From: Pseudoalteromonas neustonica
GTDB lineage: Bacteria > Pseudomonadota > Gammaproteobacteria > Enterobacterales > Alteromonadaceae
Direction: 5' to 3'
Length of the DNA stretch: 64,000 bases
Assembly: GCF_001653135.1 (NCBI RefSeq)
Contig: NZ_BDDS01000006.1
Span: 186,001-250,000, forward strand
Both the position numbers and the translations under genes were made by a program. This document shows, piece by piece, positions 54,953-64,000 of the stretch; position 1 is the first letter of the stretch, and each line of letters starts with the position of its first letter. The notes below the pieces were generated by a model. The model made no database searches, was not told the DNA's origin, and saw only the letters and a list, made by a program, of their open reading frames with translations.

Positions 54953-55909
54953 TTACAATGGTCTTGCAACCGACTCAGCAATTGCCTTGGCGGTCATTGC
55001 TGGTATATTTCCCACCACCGACACATCAAAGCTTCCAGCATTATGAACATAAACAGTTGTAGCTCCTGATGATAAAGAACCACTCGGCCTGCGCCCTGGT
55101 AAAGGTCGTTGAACAAACACCGACACTTCAACAAAACCATCTGAATATAGATAATAATCAGTCAGTTCATTGTTTAAATCTAATTTATGGCGATCTGATT
55201 TAAGTAAACTAAACCCATCAGGTAACCAACCGATTTGCCAATTATTACCCGCTGTTTTTGACTCTTTATTAGAAACTTCAACGGCCGGTAATGACGTTGG
55301 GAATTGACGATTAAGCATTTCCAATAACAGTGGCGCAGGCTCTTCGGTCACACTAATATGTGTTAATTGAAGCTGCTCTAGCATTTCACCGGCGTGATTA
55401 ACATACGCAGATTTAAGCAACAAGGATGATTCTGCATCTAGCCAGAGCCAATAATTATACTTATATTCATCTTTTGATTCAATACGAACTAATTGAGCAG
55501 CACGTCCAGCAATACGTCCTTTACCCCCTAAAACAAAATCATAGTGCAAACTTAATCGTTCAATATTTTTGAATAGAACTTCTGGAATCGGACCTGCAAT
55601 AGAGTCTGTAGCAATTGAATAAGGCGCAGATTGAGGCTCAAAATAAGTTACTTGGTTATTAATTCTAACCATTTCTAGGCCAGCACCATTAAGTAAGCTT
55701 AAATGCTCAAGTTCGGTGTCACCTTGTTTTGCATGTAACCAACGATAGGGTTCCATCGCTTTACCTTTGACGACAACAAAAGAGGCATCAAAGTTGCGGT
55801 TGTGGACGGCATCAGCCATCTGGAGCAGTAGCTCTTTAGCGGGGTTTTCGTCGTCAGCAAAGGCTGGAGCCATTAATACCAACGACAAAATAAAAGTAAG
55901 AACTTTCAT
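54953..55909 (-). CDS. rseB: Sigma-E regulatory protein RseB
   Basis: The 318-residue periplasmic protein has a signal peptide (MKVLTFILSLVLMAPAFA) and then the MucB/RseB lipid-binding-like fold, with RNFDASFVVVKGKAMEPYRW, HYDFVLGGKGRIAGRAAQLV and the C-terminal domain around GWLPDGFSLLKSDRH. It protects RseA from DegS cleavage until envelope stress occurs. Lies between rseA and rseC, with 4-14-bp gaps. Confidence 0.95.
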   Translation of the reverse strand: MKVLTFILSLVLMAPAFADDENPAKELLLQMADAVHNRNFDASFVVVKGKAMEPYRWLHAKQGDTELEHLSLLNGAGLEMVRINNQVTYFEPQSAPYSIATDSIAGPIPEVLFKNIERLSLHYDFVLGGKGRIAGRAAQLVRIESKDEYKYNYWLWLDAESSLLLKSAYVNHAGEMLEQLQLTHISVTEEPAPLLLEMLNRQFPTSLPAVEVSNKESKTAGNNWQIGWLPDGFSLLKSDRHKLDLNNELTDYYLYSDGFVEVSVFVQRPLPGRRPSGSLSSGATTVYVHNAGSFDVSVVGNIPAMTAKAIAESVARPL

Positions 55910-55913
55910 TAAA

Positions 55914-56525
55914 TTAGTTTTTTTCCTCTTCGGCTTGCGCCTTAGTGTGGGCTTTTTCTAATGAATATGCAACTCGTGCTTGGCGTTGATGCTCAAGAAC
56001 TAAAGCGCCTATGCGCTGCTGCTGTAACTCACGTAAACCTTGCTCTGCATTTTCAAGCGCTGGTTCTGATGAATAACTCACTGGAGACGCAACACCCGTT
56101 AAAGGTGTTGTTTGTAGCATTGGAATTTCATTCGCCGATGAATTTTCACCTTGTGGCAAAGTCTGAACACCAACAATCGCAAACATTGCCACACTGGCTG
56201 CAATAGCCAACTGTGAAATTGGTTTACGCCAGTTAAATGCCACTACATTAGCGGTGCCGTTTGCCACTAGAGGTGTAGGCTGTGCCTGTTTTTGACTAAA
56301 GTCAGCATACACAGGTTCACTTTCTAGTGCTTTTGCAACGCTATCACTGATATCTATAACGAAGGCATTATCTGACTCAGCACGCATAGCATCACCAATC
56401 AATGCGTAACGACCAAAAGTAGCAGCATCATCAGATGCTAACACTTGATTCTCTAGTGGTTGTTCGCCGTCAAGTAATGCGGATAGATGTTGATTATCCA
56501 ACTTGTTAACGTCTGCTTTTGTCAT
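55914..56525 (-). CDS. rseA: Anti-sigma-E factor RseA
   Basis: The 203-residue protein has an N-terminal sigma-E-binding domain (NKLDNQHLSALLDGEQPLEN, then RYALIGDAMRAE), one helix (ISQLAIAASVAMFAIVGVQ) and a periplasmic Gln/Glu/Ala-rich tail. It holds RpoE at the membrane until cleaved by DegS and RseP. It follows rpoE by 1 bp, as in E. coli. Confidence 0.94.
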   Translation of the reverse strand: MTKADVNKLDNQHLSALLDGEQPLENQVLASDDAATFGRYALIGDAMRAESDNAFVIDISDSVAKALESEPVYADFSQKQAQPTPLVANGTANVVAFNWRKPISQLAIAASVAMFAIVGVQTLPQGENSSANEIPMLQTTPLTGVASPVSYSSEPALENAEQGLRELQQQRIGALVLEHQRQARVAYSLEKAHTKAQAEEEKN

Positions 56526-56526
56526 A

Positions 56527-57108
56527 TTAAGACTCGCCTATTAATGGGTTTAATTTGTTATCAATTGCTTCACGGGCACGGAAAATACGCGAACGCACCG
56601 TCCCGACTGGGCAATCCATCACCACTGCTATTTCTTCATAGCTCATCCCTTCGATTTCTCGTAGGGTGATTGCGGTTTTAAGATCTTCAGGCAAACTATC
56701 AATGGTGCTAAAAATAACTGCGCGAACTTCTTCGCTTAATAACAAGTTTTCAGGGGATGCATTTGAACGCATTGCATCTGCGCCATCGTAAAATTCGGCA
56801 TCGTCAGCATCTATATCATTTGCTGGCGGTTTGCGACCCTGAGCCACTAAGTAATTTTTAGCACAATTAACGGCGATACGGTATAACCAAGTATAAAAGG
56901 CACTGTCCCCTCTAAAGTTAGGAAGAGCACGATACGCTTTAATAAACGCCTCTTGTGCTACATCAGCAATATCACCTTGATTTGATACGTAACGTGAAAT
57001 CAAACCAGCGATTTTATTCTGATACTTCTTTACTAAAAGATTGAAGGCATTTTTATCGCCTTGCTGGACCCTTTTTACTAGCGCTAAATCCAAATCCTGC
57101 TCGCTCAT
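56527..57108 (-). CDS. rpoE: RNA polymerase sigma-E factor (RpoE)
   Basis: The 193-residue ECF sigma factor matches E. coli RpoE: MSEQDLDLALVKRVQQGDKN, region 2 (DVAQEAFIKAYRALPNFRGD, then FYTWLYRIAVNCAKNYLV), and region 4 (EDLKTAITLREIEGMSYEEI, then DCPVGTVRSRIFRAREAID). It directs envelope stress genes. AGGAG precedes the start, and a sigma-E-type promoter lies at 57175-57201. Confidence 0.98.
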   Translation of the reverse strand: MSEQDLDLALVKRVQQGDKNAFNLLVKKYQNKIAGLISRYVSNQGDIADVAQEAFIKAYRALPNFRGDSAFYTWLYRIAVNCAKNYLVAQGRKPPANDIDADDAEFYDGADAMRSNASPENLLLSEEVRAVIFSTIDSLPEDLKTAITLREIEGMSYEEIAVVMDCPVGTVRSRIFRAREAIDNKLNPLIGES

Positions 57109-57174
57109 TCGAGCCGGTACTCCTATATCTAATTATTGCTTGTTATTCATATCTTAGCCATTGTTCACAAATAC

Positions 57175-57201
57175 TCTGACTACGCTATGAACAAAAAGTT
57201 C
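57175..57201 (-). promoter_or_regulatory. Sigma-E-type promoter of rpoE
   Basis: GAACTT (57196-57201) and TCAGA (57175-57179) with 16-bp spacing, close to the sigma-E consensus. It lies ~70 bp upstream of the rpoE start, implying autoregulation as in E. coli. Confidence 0.7.
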
Positions 57202-57372
57202 TGTTTAATATTATTATTTTATAAAATAGCCGTAAATAAGTTGGCAAAAGCTGAAAATCACTAATAGTGTCGCGCCAAATATGATACATATACGCCTATC
57301 ATAATAATATTGATTGCTCGTACCAATTGCATAAATTAGTATCTGAGCATTGTAACCGCAAAGACCACGGAC

Positions 57373-58998
57373 ATGAACCAAAATAAACACCACATTACGG
57401 ATGTCGCGATTATAGGCAGTGGCGCAGCTGGCCTCTCATTAGCTCTGTCTTTAGCCAACCACTGTAAAGTCACCGTAATTAGTAAAGGTGAACTAACCGA
57501 AGGTTCCACACTCTATGCCCAAGGCGGAATTGCTGCTGTTTTTGATAAAAAAAATGACAGTATAGAATCGCATGTGCAAGACACTTTAGATGCCGGTGGT
57601 GGTTTATGCGACAGAGAAGCTGTTCATTACACTGCAAGCAATGCCCCTGATTGCTTACAATGGCTTATTGAGCAAGGCGTCCCCTTTGATATGGAATTTG
57701 ACAGCAAAGGCAAAGAACGTTTTCACTTAACGCGTGAAGGCGGCCACAGTCACCGGCGTATTCTTCATGCTGCAGACGCAACTGGTCGCGCTGTACAAAC
57801 GACCCTGATAAGCCAAGTGCAAGCACACCCTAGAATAACATTGCTTGAACAATATAATGCAATTGATTTGATTGGTGATAAAAAACTAGGCCAAACCGGC
57901 CAACATATTCACGGCGTGTATATGTGGAACCGCGCGGCAAAAAAAGTCGAAACGATTTCAGCTAAATTCGTGGCTTTAGCTACCGGTGGAGCCAGTAAAG
58001 TCTACCTCTATACATCAAACCCTGACGTATCTAGCGGTGACGGTATTGCAATGGCATGGCGTGCGGGGTGTCGCGTTGCCAATATGGAATTTAACCAATT
58101 CCACCCAACTAGCCTATATCACCCAGAGTTACAGAATTTTCTTATAACAGAAGCCATGCGTGGTGAAGGCGCTTACTTAAAACGCCCTGATGGCACCCGA
58201 TTTATGAAAGACTTTGATACTCGTGAAGAATTAGCACCAAGAGATATTGTTGCTCGCGCTATCGATTTCGAAATGAAGCGCTTAGGTGCAAATTGCGTAT
58301 ATTTGGATATCAGCCACAAAGATAAAGACTTTATTATTGAGCACTTTCCTACTATTTACGCAAAGTGCTTGAGTGTGGGTCTTGATATTACTAAAGACCC
58401 GATCCCAGTAGTACCGGCAGCTCATTACACTTGTGGTGGCGTAATGACTGATTTTAACGGTAAAACCGATCTAGATAATCTTTACGCAATTGGCGAAGTC
58501 GCTTACACAGGCCTACATGGCGCTAACCGTATGGCGAGTAATTCATTGTTAGAATGCATTGTGTTTGCCCATGCCGCAGCAAAAGACATTTTAGCTAAAA
58601 TACAGCACAGCCCGGCATTAAAAACCTTACCTGTATGGGATGAAAGTCGTGTTACTAATTCAGATGAAGAAGTGGTGATCACGCATAATTGGCATGAGTT
58701 ACGTCTATTTATGTGGGATTATGTTGGCATAGTACGTTCAACTAAGCGCTTGGAGCGCGCTTTACACCGTGTTGAACTACTACAACAAGAAATTCGTGAT
58801 TATTATGCAAACTTCCGCGTTACTAATAACTTATTAGAGCTACGTAACCTAGTCCAAGTTGCTGAGCTTATTATTCGAAGTGCTATGGAGCGAAAAGAAA
58901 GCAGAGGCCTTCATTACACCATTGACTACCCACAGTTAAATGATAACCCAACCCCAACTATTTTAACCCCGCCGACTCAGTTCGAGCTGCCAAAATAG
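57373..58998 (+). CDS. nadB: L-aspartate oxidase (NadB)
   Basis: The 541-residue flavoprotein starts the NAD route by oxidising L-aspartate to iminoaspartate. It has the FAD-binding [18 protein letters not shown], the [19 protein letters not shown] loop, the active-site region [38 protein letters not shown] and [20 protein letters not shown]. It is divergent from rpoE, a conserved arrangement. Its 3' end overlaps the convergent ygfX-like gene by 41 bp. Confidence 0.98.
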   Translation: MNQNKHHITDVAIIGSGAAGLSLALSLANHCKVTVISKGELTEGSTLYAQGGIAAVFDKKNDSIESHVQDTLDAGGGLCDREAVHYTASNAPDCLQWLIEQGVPFDMEFDSKGKERFHLTREGGHSHRRILHAADATGRAVQTTLISQVQAHPRITLLEQYNAIDLIGDKKLGQTGQHIHGVYMWNRAAKKVETISAKFVALATGGASKVYLYTSNPDVSSGDGIAMAWRAGCRVANMEFNQFHPTSLYHPELQNFLITEAMRGEGAYLKRPDGTRFMKDFDTREELAPRDIVARAIDFEMKRLGANCVYLDISHKDKDFIIEHFPTIYAKCLSVGLDITKDPIPVVPAAHYTCGGVMTDFNGKTDLDNLYAIGEVAYTGLHGANRMASNSLLECIVFAHAAAKDILAKIQHSPALKTLPVWDESRVTNSDEEVVITHNWHELRLFMWDYVGIVRSTKRLERALHRVELLQQEIRDYYANFRVTNNLLELRNLVQVAELIIRSAMERKESRGLHYTIDYPQLNDNPTPTILTPPTQFELPK

Positions 58999-59377
58999 CA
59001 CGTTTAAGGCGAATGAAGTTTTGCGGCTCAACACTCCTGGCATTAACAATTAACCAGCGAGATTGAGCCAATGATTCTATATGTAACCACACACTCTTTG
59101 GATACACTCGGCTTTTACAACTGAGATTACCGTTGATTTTTACTGTTTTACTTTCAAAGCAGATATTTGACGATGATAAAATCACAACCCCCTCATCACT
59201 ATGCACAGCTTTAAATTGCAGCCAACACCAACGGCCACTAATAAAAGCCATAGCCAAAGTAAGTAGTTGAACTGTAAGGGTGGTTAAAAAAAGACTAAAA
59301 CAACAGGCGAACAAACCAAATAAGACCACAAAGGGTTTGTGGTCTGCTTTATTTCTTGCAACCGTGAATCTATACAC
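58958..59377 (-). CDS. ygfX: YgfX/CptA-like inner-membrane protein
   Basis: The 139-residue protein has two membrane helices ([20 protein letters not shown] and the adjacent LTLAMAFIS segment) followed by a beta-rich C-terminal domain ([20 protein letters not shown]). This layout and its position after sdhE match YgfX (CptA). It starts with GTG 8 bases inside sdhE. It was proposed to be a membrane partner of the SdhE-type gene, affecting cell division proteins in E. coli. It overlaps nadB by 41 bp at the 3' end. Confidence 0.85.
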   Translation of the reverse strand: MYRFTVARNKADHKPFVVLFGLFACCFSLFLTTLTVQLLTLAMAFISGRWCWLQFKAVHSDEGVVILSSSNICFESKTVKINGNLSCKSRVYPKSVWLHIESLAQSRWLIVNARSVEPQNFIRLKRAILAARTESAGLK

Positions 59378-59621
59378 GAACCCGGTCTAAAATAAGTTGT
59401 ACCATTTGCTTCAGTTCTGGGTCTTTACATTCTTGATGGCCCATAAACCACGCAAATAAATCGGGATCATCAGCTTCTAATAAACGCTGTAGTACAGCTT
59501 GCTGCTGCACAGATAATGAATCAAATGCCTCATCGACAAACGGCATAAACAACACATCGAGTTCTAACATGCCGCGGCGACAAGCCCAACGGATACGCGC
59601 TTTATTGTGAATTTCAGTCAT
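59370..59621 (-). CDS. sdhE: FAD assembly factor SdhE
   Basis: The 83-residue protein carries the RGMLELD motif (RWACRRGMLELDVLFMPF) and LLEADDPDLFAWFMGHQ, both diagnostic for SdhE. It helps covalent attachment of FAD to SdhA and other flavoproteins. It is upstream of and overlaps ygfX, with ygfZ divergent, an order conserved in E. coli. Confidence 0.97.
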   Translation of the reverse strand: MTEIHNKARIRWACRRGMLELDVLFMPFVDEAFDSLSVQQQAVLQRLLEADDPDLFAWFMGHQECKDPELKQMVQLILDRVRV

Positions 59622-59751
59622 TTTTTACCTCGTACTTAGTTACCTTGCAGTTTAACAAATTGCACCTGAATAAACAGCAATTTATGCATCTATACCCTCA
59701 GCGCTAACTACGGTATTATGAGCCTCTATATTTTTTGTAACGCAGGTTTTT

Positions 59752-60663
59752 ATGTCAACAGTATATGCATGCCCTTTGTCACATCAGCTGATCCGCATTA
59801 GTGGTGTTGATAAACTCGCCTACCTTCATGGTCAAATTACTCAAGATATCAATAAGCTAAGCCAAAATAACTATTTATGGACTGGGCATTGTAATGCCAA
59901 AGGTAAACTATGGAGCGTCGCGAAATTATTTGCCTACCAAGATAGCTACTATTTAGCGGCCTCTGAAGTTGAAATCACCCAATCACTAGCTGAATTGAAA
60001 AAATATGCGGTATTTTCAAACGTTGAGCTCCTAGCAGCAACAGAAAAATTAATCGGTTTAATTGGTGAAGACGTAACCGCAGCCCTAAAAAGCCTCGATA
60101 TCCATTTTAATGGGCAGGATAACGCGTGTGATTTTAGTTATGGTAAAGCCATAAAACTAGCAGACAACCGTATCTTATTAATGGTTAATGCTGACTTTTC
60201 TCTTCCTGATGACGTTATCGCGCTTGAAAACGATGCTTTGTGGCAACAACACGCTATTTTAGCTGGTGAACCTGAACTCAATGAGTTGGCCCTTGGTGAA
60301 TATGTCCCGCAAATGGTTAACCTACAAGCTATTGGCGGAATTAGCTTTCGTAAAGGGTGTTATACCGGCCAAGAAACTGTAGCGCGAATGAAATACCTTG
60401 GTAAGAATAAACGCGCAATGTATATAGTGTCAGGACATAGTGACGGAGAATTGGCAGAGCCGGAACTAGAAACTCAAATGGGTGAAAACTGGCGCCGCGC
60501 GGGTAAATTAATAAGCCAAGCTTACAACCCGCAAAGTAAAACCTTATTTGGCCTTGTAGTGTTGCCAAACGACAGTGAACCTAGTCAGTTACTGCGTGCA
60601 AAACATGCCCCGGCGGTAGAGCTATCAATTCTTCCTCTACCCTACTCTCTTGACGACGAATAA
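59752..60663 (+). CDS. ygfZ: Folate-binding Fe-S cluster protein YgfZ
   Basis: The 303-residue protein has the family signature FRKGCYTGQETVARMKYLGK with the conserved Cys. It belongs to the GcvT-like folate-binding fold and supports repair or assembly of Fe-S clusters, e.g. in MiaB. It is opposite sdhE, and slyD lies 13 bp downstream on the same strand. Confidence 0.95.
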   Translation: MSTVYACPLSHQLIRISGVDKLAYLHGQITQDINKLSQNNYLWTGHCNAKGKLWSVAKLFAYQDSYYLAASEVEITQSLAELKKYAVFSNVELLAATEKLIGLIGEDVTAALKSLDIHFNGQDNACDFSYGKAIKLADNRILLMVNADFSLPDDVIALENDALWQQHAILAGEPELNELALGEYVPQMVNLQAIGGISFRKGCYTGQETVARMKYLGKNKRAMYIVSGHSDGELAEPELETQMGENWRRAGKLISQAYNPQSKTLFGLVVLPNDSEPSQLLRAKHAPAVELSILPLPYSLDDE

Positions 60664-60675
60664 ATAGGAGTAACT

Positions 60676-61161
60676 ATGATCGTTGCAACAAATAAAGTGG
60701 TAAAAATGCATTATTCTGTTATGGATAATGACAAAAACTCTATCGATAACTCATTTGATGGTGAGCCACTCATTTTTATCGTTGGTACAGGTTACTTAAT
60801 TCAAGGCCTAGAAGACGCACTTATAGGTAAAGAAGCTGGTGACACTTTGAGTGTTACTGTTGAACCTGAAAACGGTTACGGTGAACGCCATGATGAACTC
60901 ATGCAAGCAGTACCTAAATCAATGTTTGAAGATATGGAAATTGAAGTAGGTATGCAATTTCGTGCTTCTACCGATGATGGTGATCAATCAGTCATGATCA
61001 TTGATATTCAAGAAGACGAAGTTATTGTTGATGGTAACAACCCTCTTGCAGGGATCACATTAAACTTTGATGTAGAAATTCTTGAAGTGCGTGATGCCAC
61101 GGCCGACGAACTAGCCCATGGTCATGTACATGTTGAAGGTGGTTGTGGTCACGACCATTAA
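60676..61161 (+). CDS. slyD: FKBP-type peptidyl-prolyl isomerase SlyD
   Basis: The 161-residue protein has FKBP segments LIFIVGTGYLIQGLEDALIG and GDTLSVTVEPENGYGERHDE, the inserted-in-flap (IF) chaperone domain and a short His/Cys-rich tail (HGHVHVEGGCGHDH) that binds Ni2+. The tail is shorter than in E. coli SlyD. It has an AGGAG ribosome binding site, follows ygfZ closely, and ends with a terminator. Confidence 0.93.
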   Translation: MIVATNKVVKMHYSVMDNDKNSIDNSFDGEPLIFIVGTGYLIQGLEDALIGKEAGDTLSVTVEPENGYGERHDELMQAVPKSMFEDMEIEVGMQFRASTDDGDQSVMIIDIQEDEVIVDGNNPLAGITLNFDVEILEVRDATADELAHGHVHVEGGCGHDH

Positions 61162-61177
61162 TCAATTTCCCCTAATA

Positions 61178-61206
61178 AATAAAAAGCGCTAATGCGCTTT
61201 TTATTT
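61178..61206. terminator. Terminator after slyD
   Basis: AAAAAGCGC TAAT GCGCTTTTT, a 9-bp symmetric stem flanked by A/T, between convergent slyD and the next gene. Confidence 0.85.
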
Positions 61207-61228
61207 GTTAATTTTACGATATTTAGGG

Positions 61229-61663
61229 CTACTCAGGCTTACTAATTTTATCGGCTAAAGCAGCAAGTAAACCATCTTGATCATTAGTTCCTAACCGATA
61301 CTGACTACCATCTTTTAAAACTAGCTGTACTGCACTAAACCCTGACACAGTATACACCCAACCATCATGCGTAATACGTAAACCAATACCGTGTCTATAT
61401 GAGTTTTCTACCGCTTTAGCTTCGACTATATCTGTCAATTGTAACTTATCGCCAAATACACCGGGGCCAAAACCCCAACTGATTTGAGTGTCATCAACTT
61501 TAATAGTTAAACCATGAAAGAAAAATGCCACCAGCACTAAAATTGCTGCAAATACCATTAACGGCATATCCGCACCAATTAAATACCACGCTAAACCTAC
61601 AAAACTGGCAATCCAACTCAATATAACAAAAATGAACAGTGCAAATTGTTTATGTTGATACAT
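61229..61663 (-). CDS. Small membrane protein with PH-like domain
   Basis: I do not recognise a named family. The 144-residue protein has two adjacent membrane helices (FALFIFVILSWIASFVGLAW and LMVFAAILVLVAFFF) and a beta-rich C-terminal domain (IKVDDTQISWGFGPGVFGDK, then QLVLKDGSQYRLGTNDQDGL), consistent with a bacterial PH-like domain. It lies 18 bp after the DUF481 gene on the same strand and may be cotranscribed. Confidence 0.65.
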   Translation of the reverse strand: MYQHKQFALFIFVILSWIASFVGLAWYLIGADMPLMVFAAILVLVAFFFHGLTIKVDDTQISWGFGPGVFGDKLQLTDIVEAKAVENSYRHGIGLRITHDGWVYTVSGFSAVQLVLKDGSQYRLGTNDQDGLLAALADKISKPE

Positions 61664-61681
61664 AACACTCTCTAATAAATA

Positions 61682-62491
61682 TTAAAAACTATAAACGAAT
61701 GTCGCACTTAGCTCCGAATCAAACTTTAGTTTGTCATTTTCCGGCTTGGAGTTATAACGATATAAATAAGCAAACTTTAACGACACCGCCCCCATAACTT
61801 GGCTGATCAATGAAGTTTCTGATTTCAATCGCGAATTCAGCCCCGAAAGCGATTGTTCAATACTAACATCTTGATTAAAGCGCGTGCGCTTTGAAACAGT
61901 ACGCTCCCATTGCAGCGCCAAACGCAACAAATAGCCCGTTTTAGTACTATCATCATCCGCTTCACCTACTGCAACAGAGCGATATAAGCCAGGGCCGATA
62001 TCAAAATCAACTTGATTTTTAACCCCTTCATATAGCCTATTTCCATAACCTGTGGCTAACGTACTTTTAAAGTCCAAGCCACTAAATTTATCTTCTTCGT
62101 AATCCCCATATATAAAGAAAGAAGCGTTTTTCACACCAACTTTATAGTTTCCTTGCGCTGATATGAACACTCTGTTGGCCGAGACTTCGTCATCGCCGGT
62201 AGCCTCATTTTTGTCTCGCTTATATAACGTATCTATTTTAAATTGATTACGCCAACTATCAAAATCTTGATATAAGTTGCCCTTGAACTTAAAGCTCGTC
62301 GAATTAGTATTGCCCCGACTAACAATAAAGCCAAATTCAATATCACCGTAGAGTAACTCACCTTGATGAATTTTATGGATCTCTTCATCTGAAAGTTGCC
62401 CATATTCATGAAAGTCTTCAAATGGGTCAACCGCCCAGATTTTAAAGCTCAATATCAAGCTCAATAGCAGAAATAGCCTAATCACTGACAA
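61682..62491 (-). CDS. DUF481 outer-membrane protein
   Basis: The 269-residue protein has a signal peptide (about residues 1-20). A barrel of alternating strands follows, with GDIEFGFIVSRGNTNSTSFK, the usual DUF481 opening of a porin-like family, and a terminal Phe (SATFVYSF). The start here is TTG; a GTG two codons downstream is also possible. Its function is unknown; such proteins are common in marine gammaproteobacteria, sometimes salt-induced. Upstream of the PH-like protein gene. Confidence 0.8.
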   Translation of the reverse strand: MSVIRLFLLLSLILSFKIWAVDPFEDFHEYGQLSDEEIHKIHQGELLYGDIEFGFIVSRGNTNSTSFKFKGNLYQDFDSWRNQFKIDTLYKRDKNEATGDDEVSANRVFISAQGNYKVGVKNASFFIYGDYEEDKFSGLDFKSTLATGYGNRLYEGVKNQVDFDIGPGLYRSVAVGEADDDSTKTGYLLRLALQWERTVSKRTRFNQDVSIEQSLSGLNSRLKSETSLISQVMGAVSLKFAYLYRYNSKPENDKLKFDSELSATFVYSF

Positions 62492-62546
62492 ATCTTTGTA
62501 TGATTGCTTAACATAAGTACTTTATAACGGAGATATGGCATCTAAA

Positions 62547-62867
62547 TTATTCGCTTTCTTTCCATAAAATATGGCAAAACGGTGCATCTTTATCGCGACT
62601 TATCAAAATTTTAGCAAATAAAATATCTTGATTATCAAACTCAAGACCGACGAGTACTTGAACAAATAATTCTGGTTCAATTTCAAGTGCCACAAAATCA
62701 TGCCATTGGTCATCTGGCTCACCTTCTTCAATAAAGCCAAGCTCTTCGCGATGTTGATTAAAATCTTCAACATCCTGCTCCGTAAGGTTATCTGGTGCTA
62801 ATTCTAAAAAGATATCATAAGCTTGGTGCGTTACTTCTTCTTCACTGTATAAACGGGGCCCTGTCAT
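62547..62867 (-). CDS. DUF440/HI1450-like acidic protein (YciU family)
   Basis: About 106 residues from the ATG at 62867, which has AAAGG 9 bases upstream; earlier TTG and ATG starts are in frame but less likely. The sequence HQAYDIFLELAPDNLTEQDV and HDFVALEIEPELFVQVLVGL, with CHILWKE at the end, matches E. coli YciU/Haemophilus HI1450. The family is very acidic and has been proposed to mimic dsDNA. Its partner is not clear. Monocistronic. Confidence 0.88.
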   Translation of the reverse strand: MTGPRLYSEEEVTHQAYDIFLELAPDNLTEQDVEDFNQHREELGFIEEGEPDDQWHDFVALEIEPELFVQVLVGLEFDNQDILFAKILISRDKDAPFCHILWKESE

Positions 62868-62930
62868 CGCCATAAACCTTTCAAGATGCAATTACCAAGT
62901 ATAGTATCAAACCTCAGCAAATTTTTGACA

Positions 62931-62960
62931 AAAAAAAGTCAGGTTTCCCTGACTTTTTTT
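62931..62960 (-). terminator. Terminator after the RND pump gene
   Basis: AAAAGTCAGG TTT CCTGACTTTT with long A/T-runs, just after the pump stop codon on the minus strand. Confidence 0.88.
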
Positions 62961-62974
62961 ACACGACCCTTACT

Positions 62975-64000
62975 TCACTCTTGAGTCGATACAGTACCTT
63001 TTATTTTTTCACGCATTGATTGCACCAAACTATAAAATAATGGAACTAGCAAAGTGCCAAAAATAGTTGCGGCTAGCATACCTGCCAATACAGTAACACC
63101 CAATGAGACTCGGCTTCCAGCCCCTGCACCTGTTGCAAAGACTAAAGGTAACACGCCTAAGACAAACGAAAGAGCTGTCATTAATACTGCTCGAAAACGC
63201 ATGCTTGCCGCGCTCAATGCAGCGTCAAATATACTCTTACCAGCAGCACGCTCCTCCATCGCAAATTCAACAATTAAAATTGCGGTTTTGGTCGACATCC
63301 CTATTAACAACACTAAACCAACCTGCGCGTAAATGTTATTTTCCATACCTAATACATACAACGCCAACATAGCACCAAACATTGCCAATGGGATCGCTGC
63401 AATGACTGAAAATGGAATTGTCCAACTTTCATATTGCGCAACTAAAAATAGGTAAACAAATATAACCGCTAGACCAAATAGGATAGGTGCCATATTACCC
63501 GCTTCAATCTCTTGCTTAGACTGCCCCGCCCATTCAAACACATAGCCATTAGGTAACTGCGAAGCCAACTCTTGCATAGCTGCAATTGCATCACCACTTG
63601 AAAACCCTGCCGCGGCTTGGCCACTAATATTAGCACTACGGTATAGGTTAAAGTGGTTTAAAGTCGTAGGCCCAAGGATCGGCTCTAATTTAGCGAGTGT
63701 AGTCAGTGGAACCATATCCCCTTTATCGTTACGAACAAAGTAATATTGTAAGTCAGTGGGATTTTTACGGAACTCACTCTCAGCCTGCATAATCACTTTA
63801 TAAGTACGGCTAAACTGATTAAAGTCATTGATATATAACGAGCCCAGTTGCGCTTGTAGCGTTAAAAATATATCACTCAAAGCAACACCTTGAGCTTTGG
63901 CTTTGTTACGATCAACCTCTAAAAAGTACTGCGGAACATTTGCTCTGAAGGTACTGTAAACATTGCTGAGGTTAGGATGCTGATTTGCCTCATACACTAA
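62975..64000 (-). CDS. RND efflux pump subunit (AcrB/MexB-type), 5' part outside window
   Basis: The last ~341 codons of an HAE1 pump. Segments match Acr[37 protein letters not shown] (IND as in AcrB GSYVNDF), [15 protein letters not shown], and [20 protein letters not shown], with the TM10 Lys of the proton relay, followed by the TM12 [15 protein letters not shown] segment. The frame is open through base 64000 and continues beyond it, so the N-terminal two thirds are missing. It belongs to a different clade from the pump at 17912-20995. Confidence 0.93.
   Translation of the reverse strand, partial: LVYEANQHPNLSNVYSTFRANVPQYFLEVDRNKAKAQGVALSDIFLTLQAQLGSLYINDFNQFSRTYKVIMQAESEFRKNPTDLQYYFVRNDKGDMVPLTTLAKLEPILGPTTLNHFNLYRSANISGQAAAGFSSGDAIAAMQELASQLPNGYVFEWAGQSKQEIEAGNMAPILFGLAVIFVYLFLVAQYESWTIPFSVIAAIPLAMFGAMLALYVLGMENNIYAQVGLVLLIGMSTKTAILIVEFAMEERAAGKSIFDAALSAASMRFRAVLMTALSFVLGVLPLVFATGAGAGSRVSLGVTVLAGMLAATIFGTLLVPLFYSLVQSMREKIKGTVSTQE

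Overview
The window looks like chromosomal DNA of a marine gammaproteobacterium of the order Alteromonadales, most likely Pseudoalteromonas or a close relative. The basis is AT-rich DNA, an ArcA/ArcB pair, the lepA-lepB-rnc-era-recO-pdxJ and rpoE-rseABC order, a Na+-dependent oadGAB operon, several RND pumps, TonB-dependent uptake, and small intergenic inverted-repeat elements. This assignment is inference from gene content; no database search was possible. Most of the window is ordinary core genome, and I saw no CRISPR array, prophage, integrase or intact transposase.

Layout. 1-16 kb is mostly accessory: a flotillin (yqiK-like, cut by the window edge) with a YqiJ-like partner, a putative outer-membrane barrel, an exported M20 dipeptidase, a TonB-like protein beside a TonB-dependent receptor with the copper ligand pattern of OprC/NosA, an exported flavoprotein oxidase, a DUF1499 protein, a metallo-beta-lactamase-fold protein divergent from a LysR regulator, and an XRE-regulator/membrane-protein pair with its own inverted-repeat control region. 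Two families of non-coding mobile elements are scattered here. 16-24 kb holds mgtE and a complete OMF-MFP-RND efflux operon. 24-25.1 kb is a tRNA operon (3 Phe, 2 Thr) that begins with a decayed tRNA-Phe and ends with two ~174-bp units in which the tRNA body is replaced by five short hairpins.

25-37 kb is rich in signalling: a hybrid kinase, yggX/mutY, trmB and rsmC, a CHASE8-like histidine kinase fused in an operon to a YfiR-family periplasmic protein, then arcA facing arcB. 37-44 kb has folE2, a DUF2726 protein, mtnN with a CbiB/CobD-family gene, tyrS and an M23 peptidase, followed by a repeat-rich non-coding stretch. 44-48 kb is oadGAB, preceded by two PdhR/LldR-like palindromes exactly 200 bp apart.

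48.5-61 kb is the core block pdxJ-recO-era-rnc-lepB-lepA, rseC-rseB-rseA-rpoE with a good sigma-E promoter, nadB, ygfX-sdhE, ygfZ and slyD. 61-64 kb has an envelope protein, a DUF481 outer-membrane protein, a DUF440 acidic protein and the 3' end of an AcrB-type pump gene.

The items most worth a second look are the hairpin-array units carrying tRNA 3' ends, the YfiR/CHASE8-kinase operon upstream of arcA, the ArcB redox cysteine replaced by Trp, and the copper receptor/TonB-like pair.
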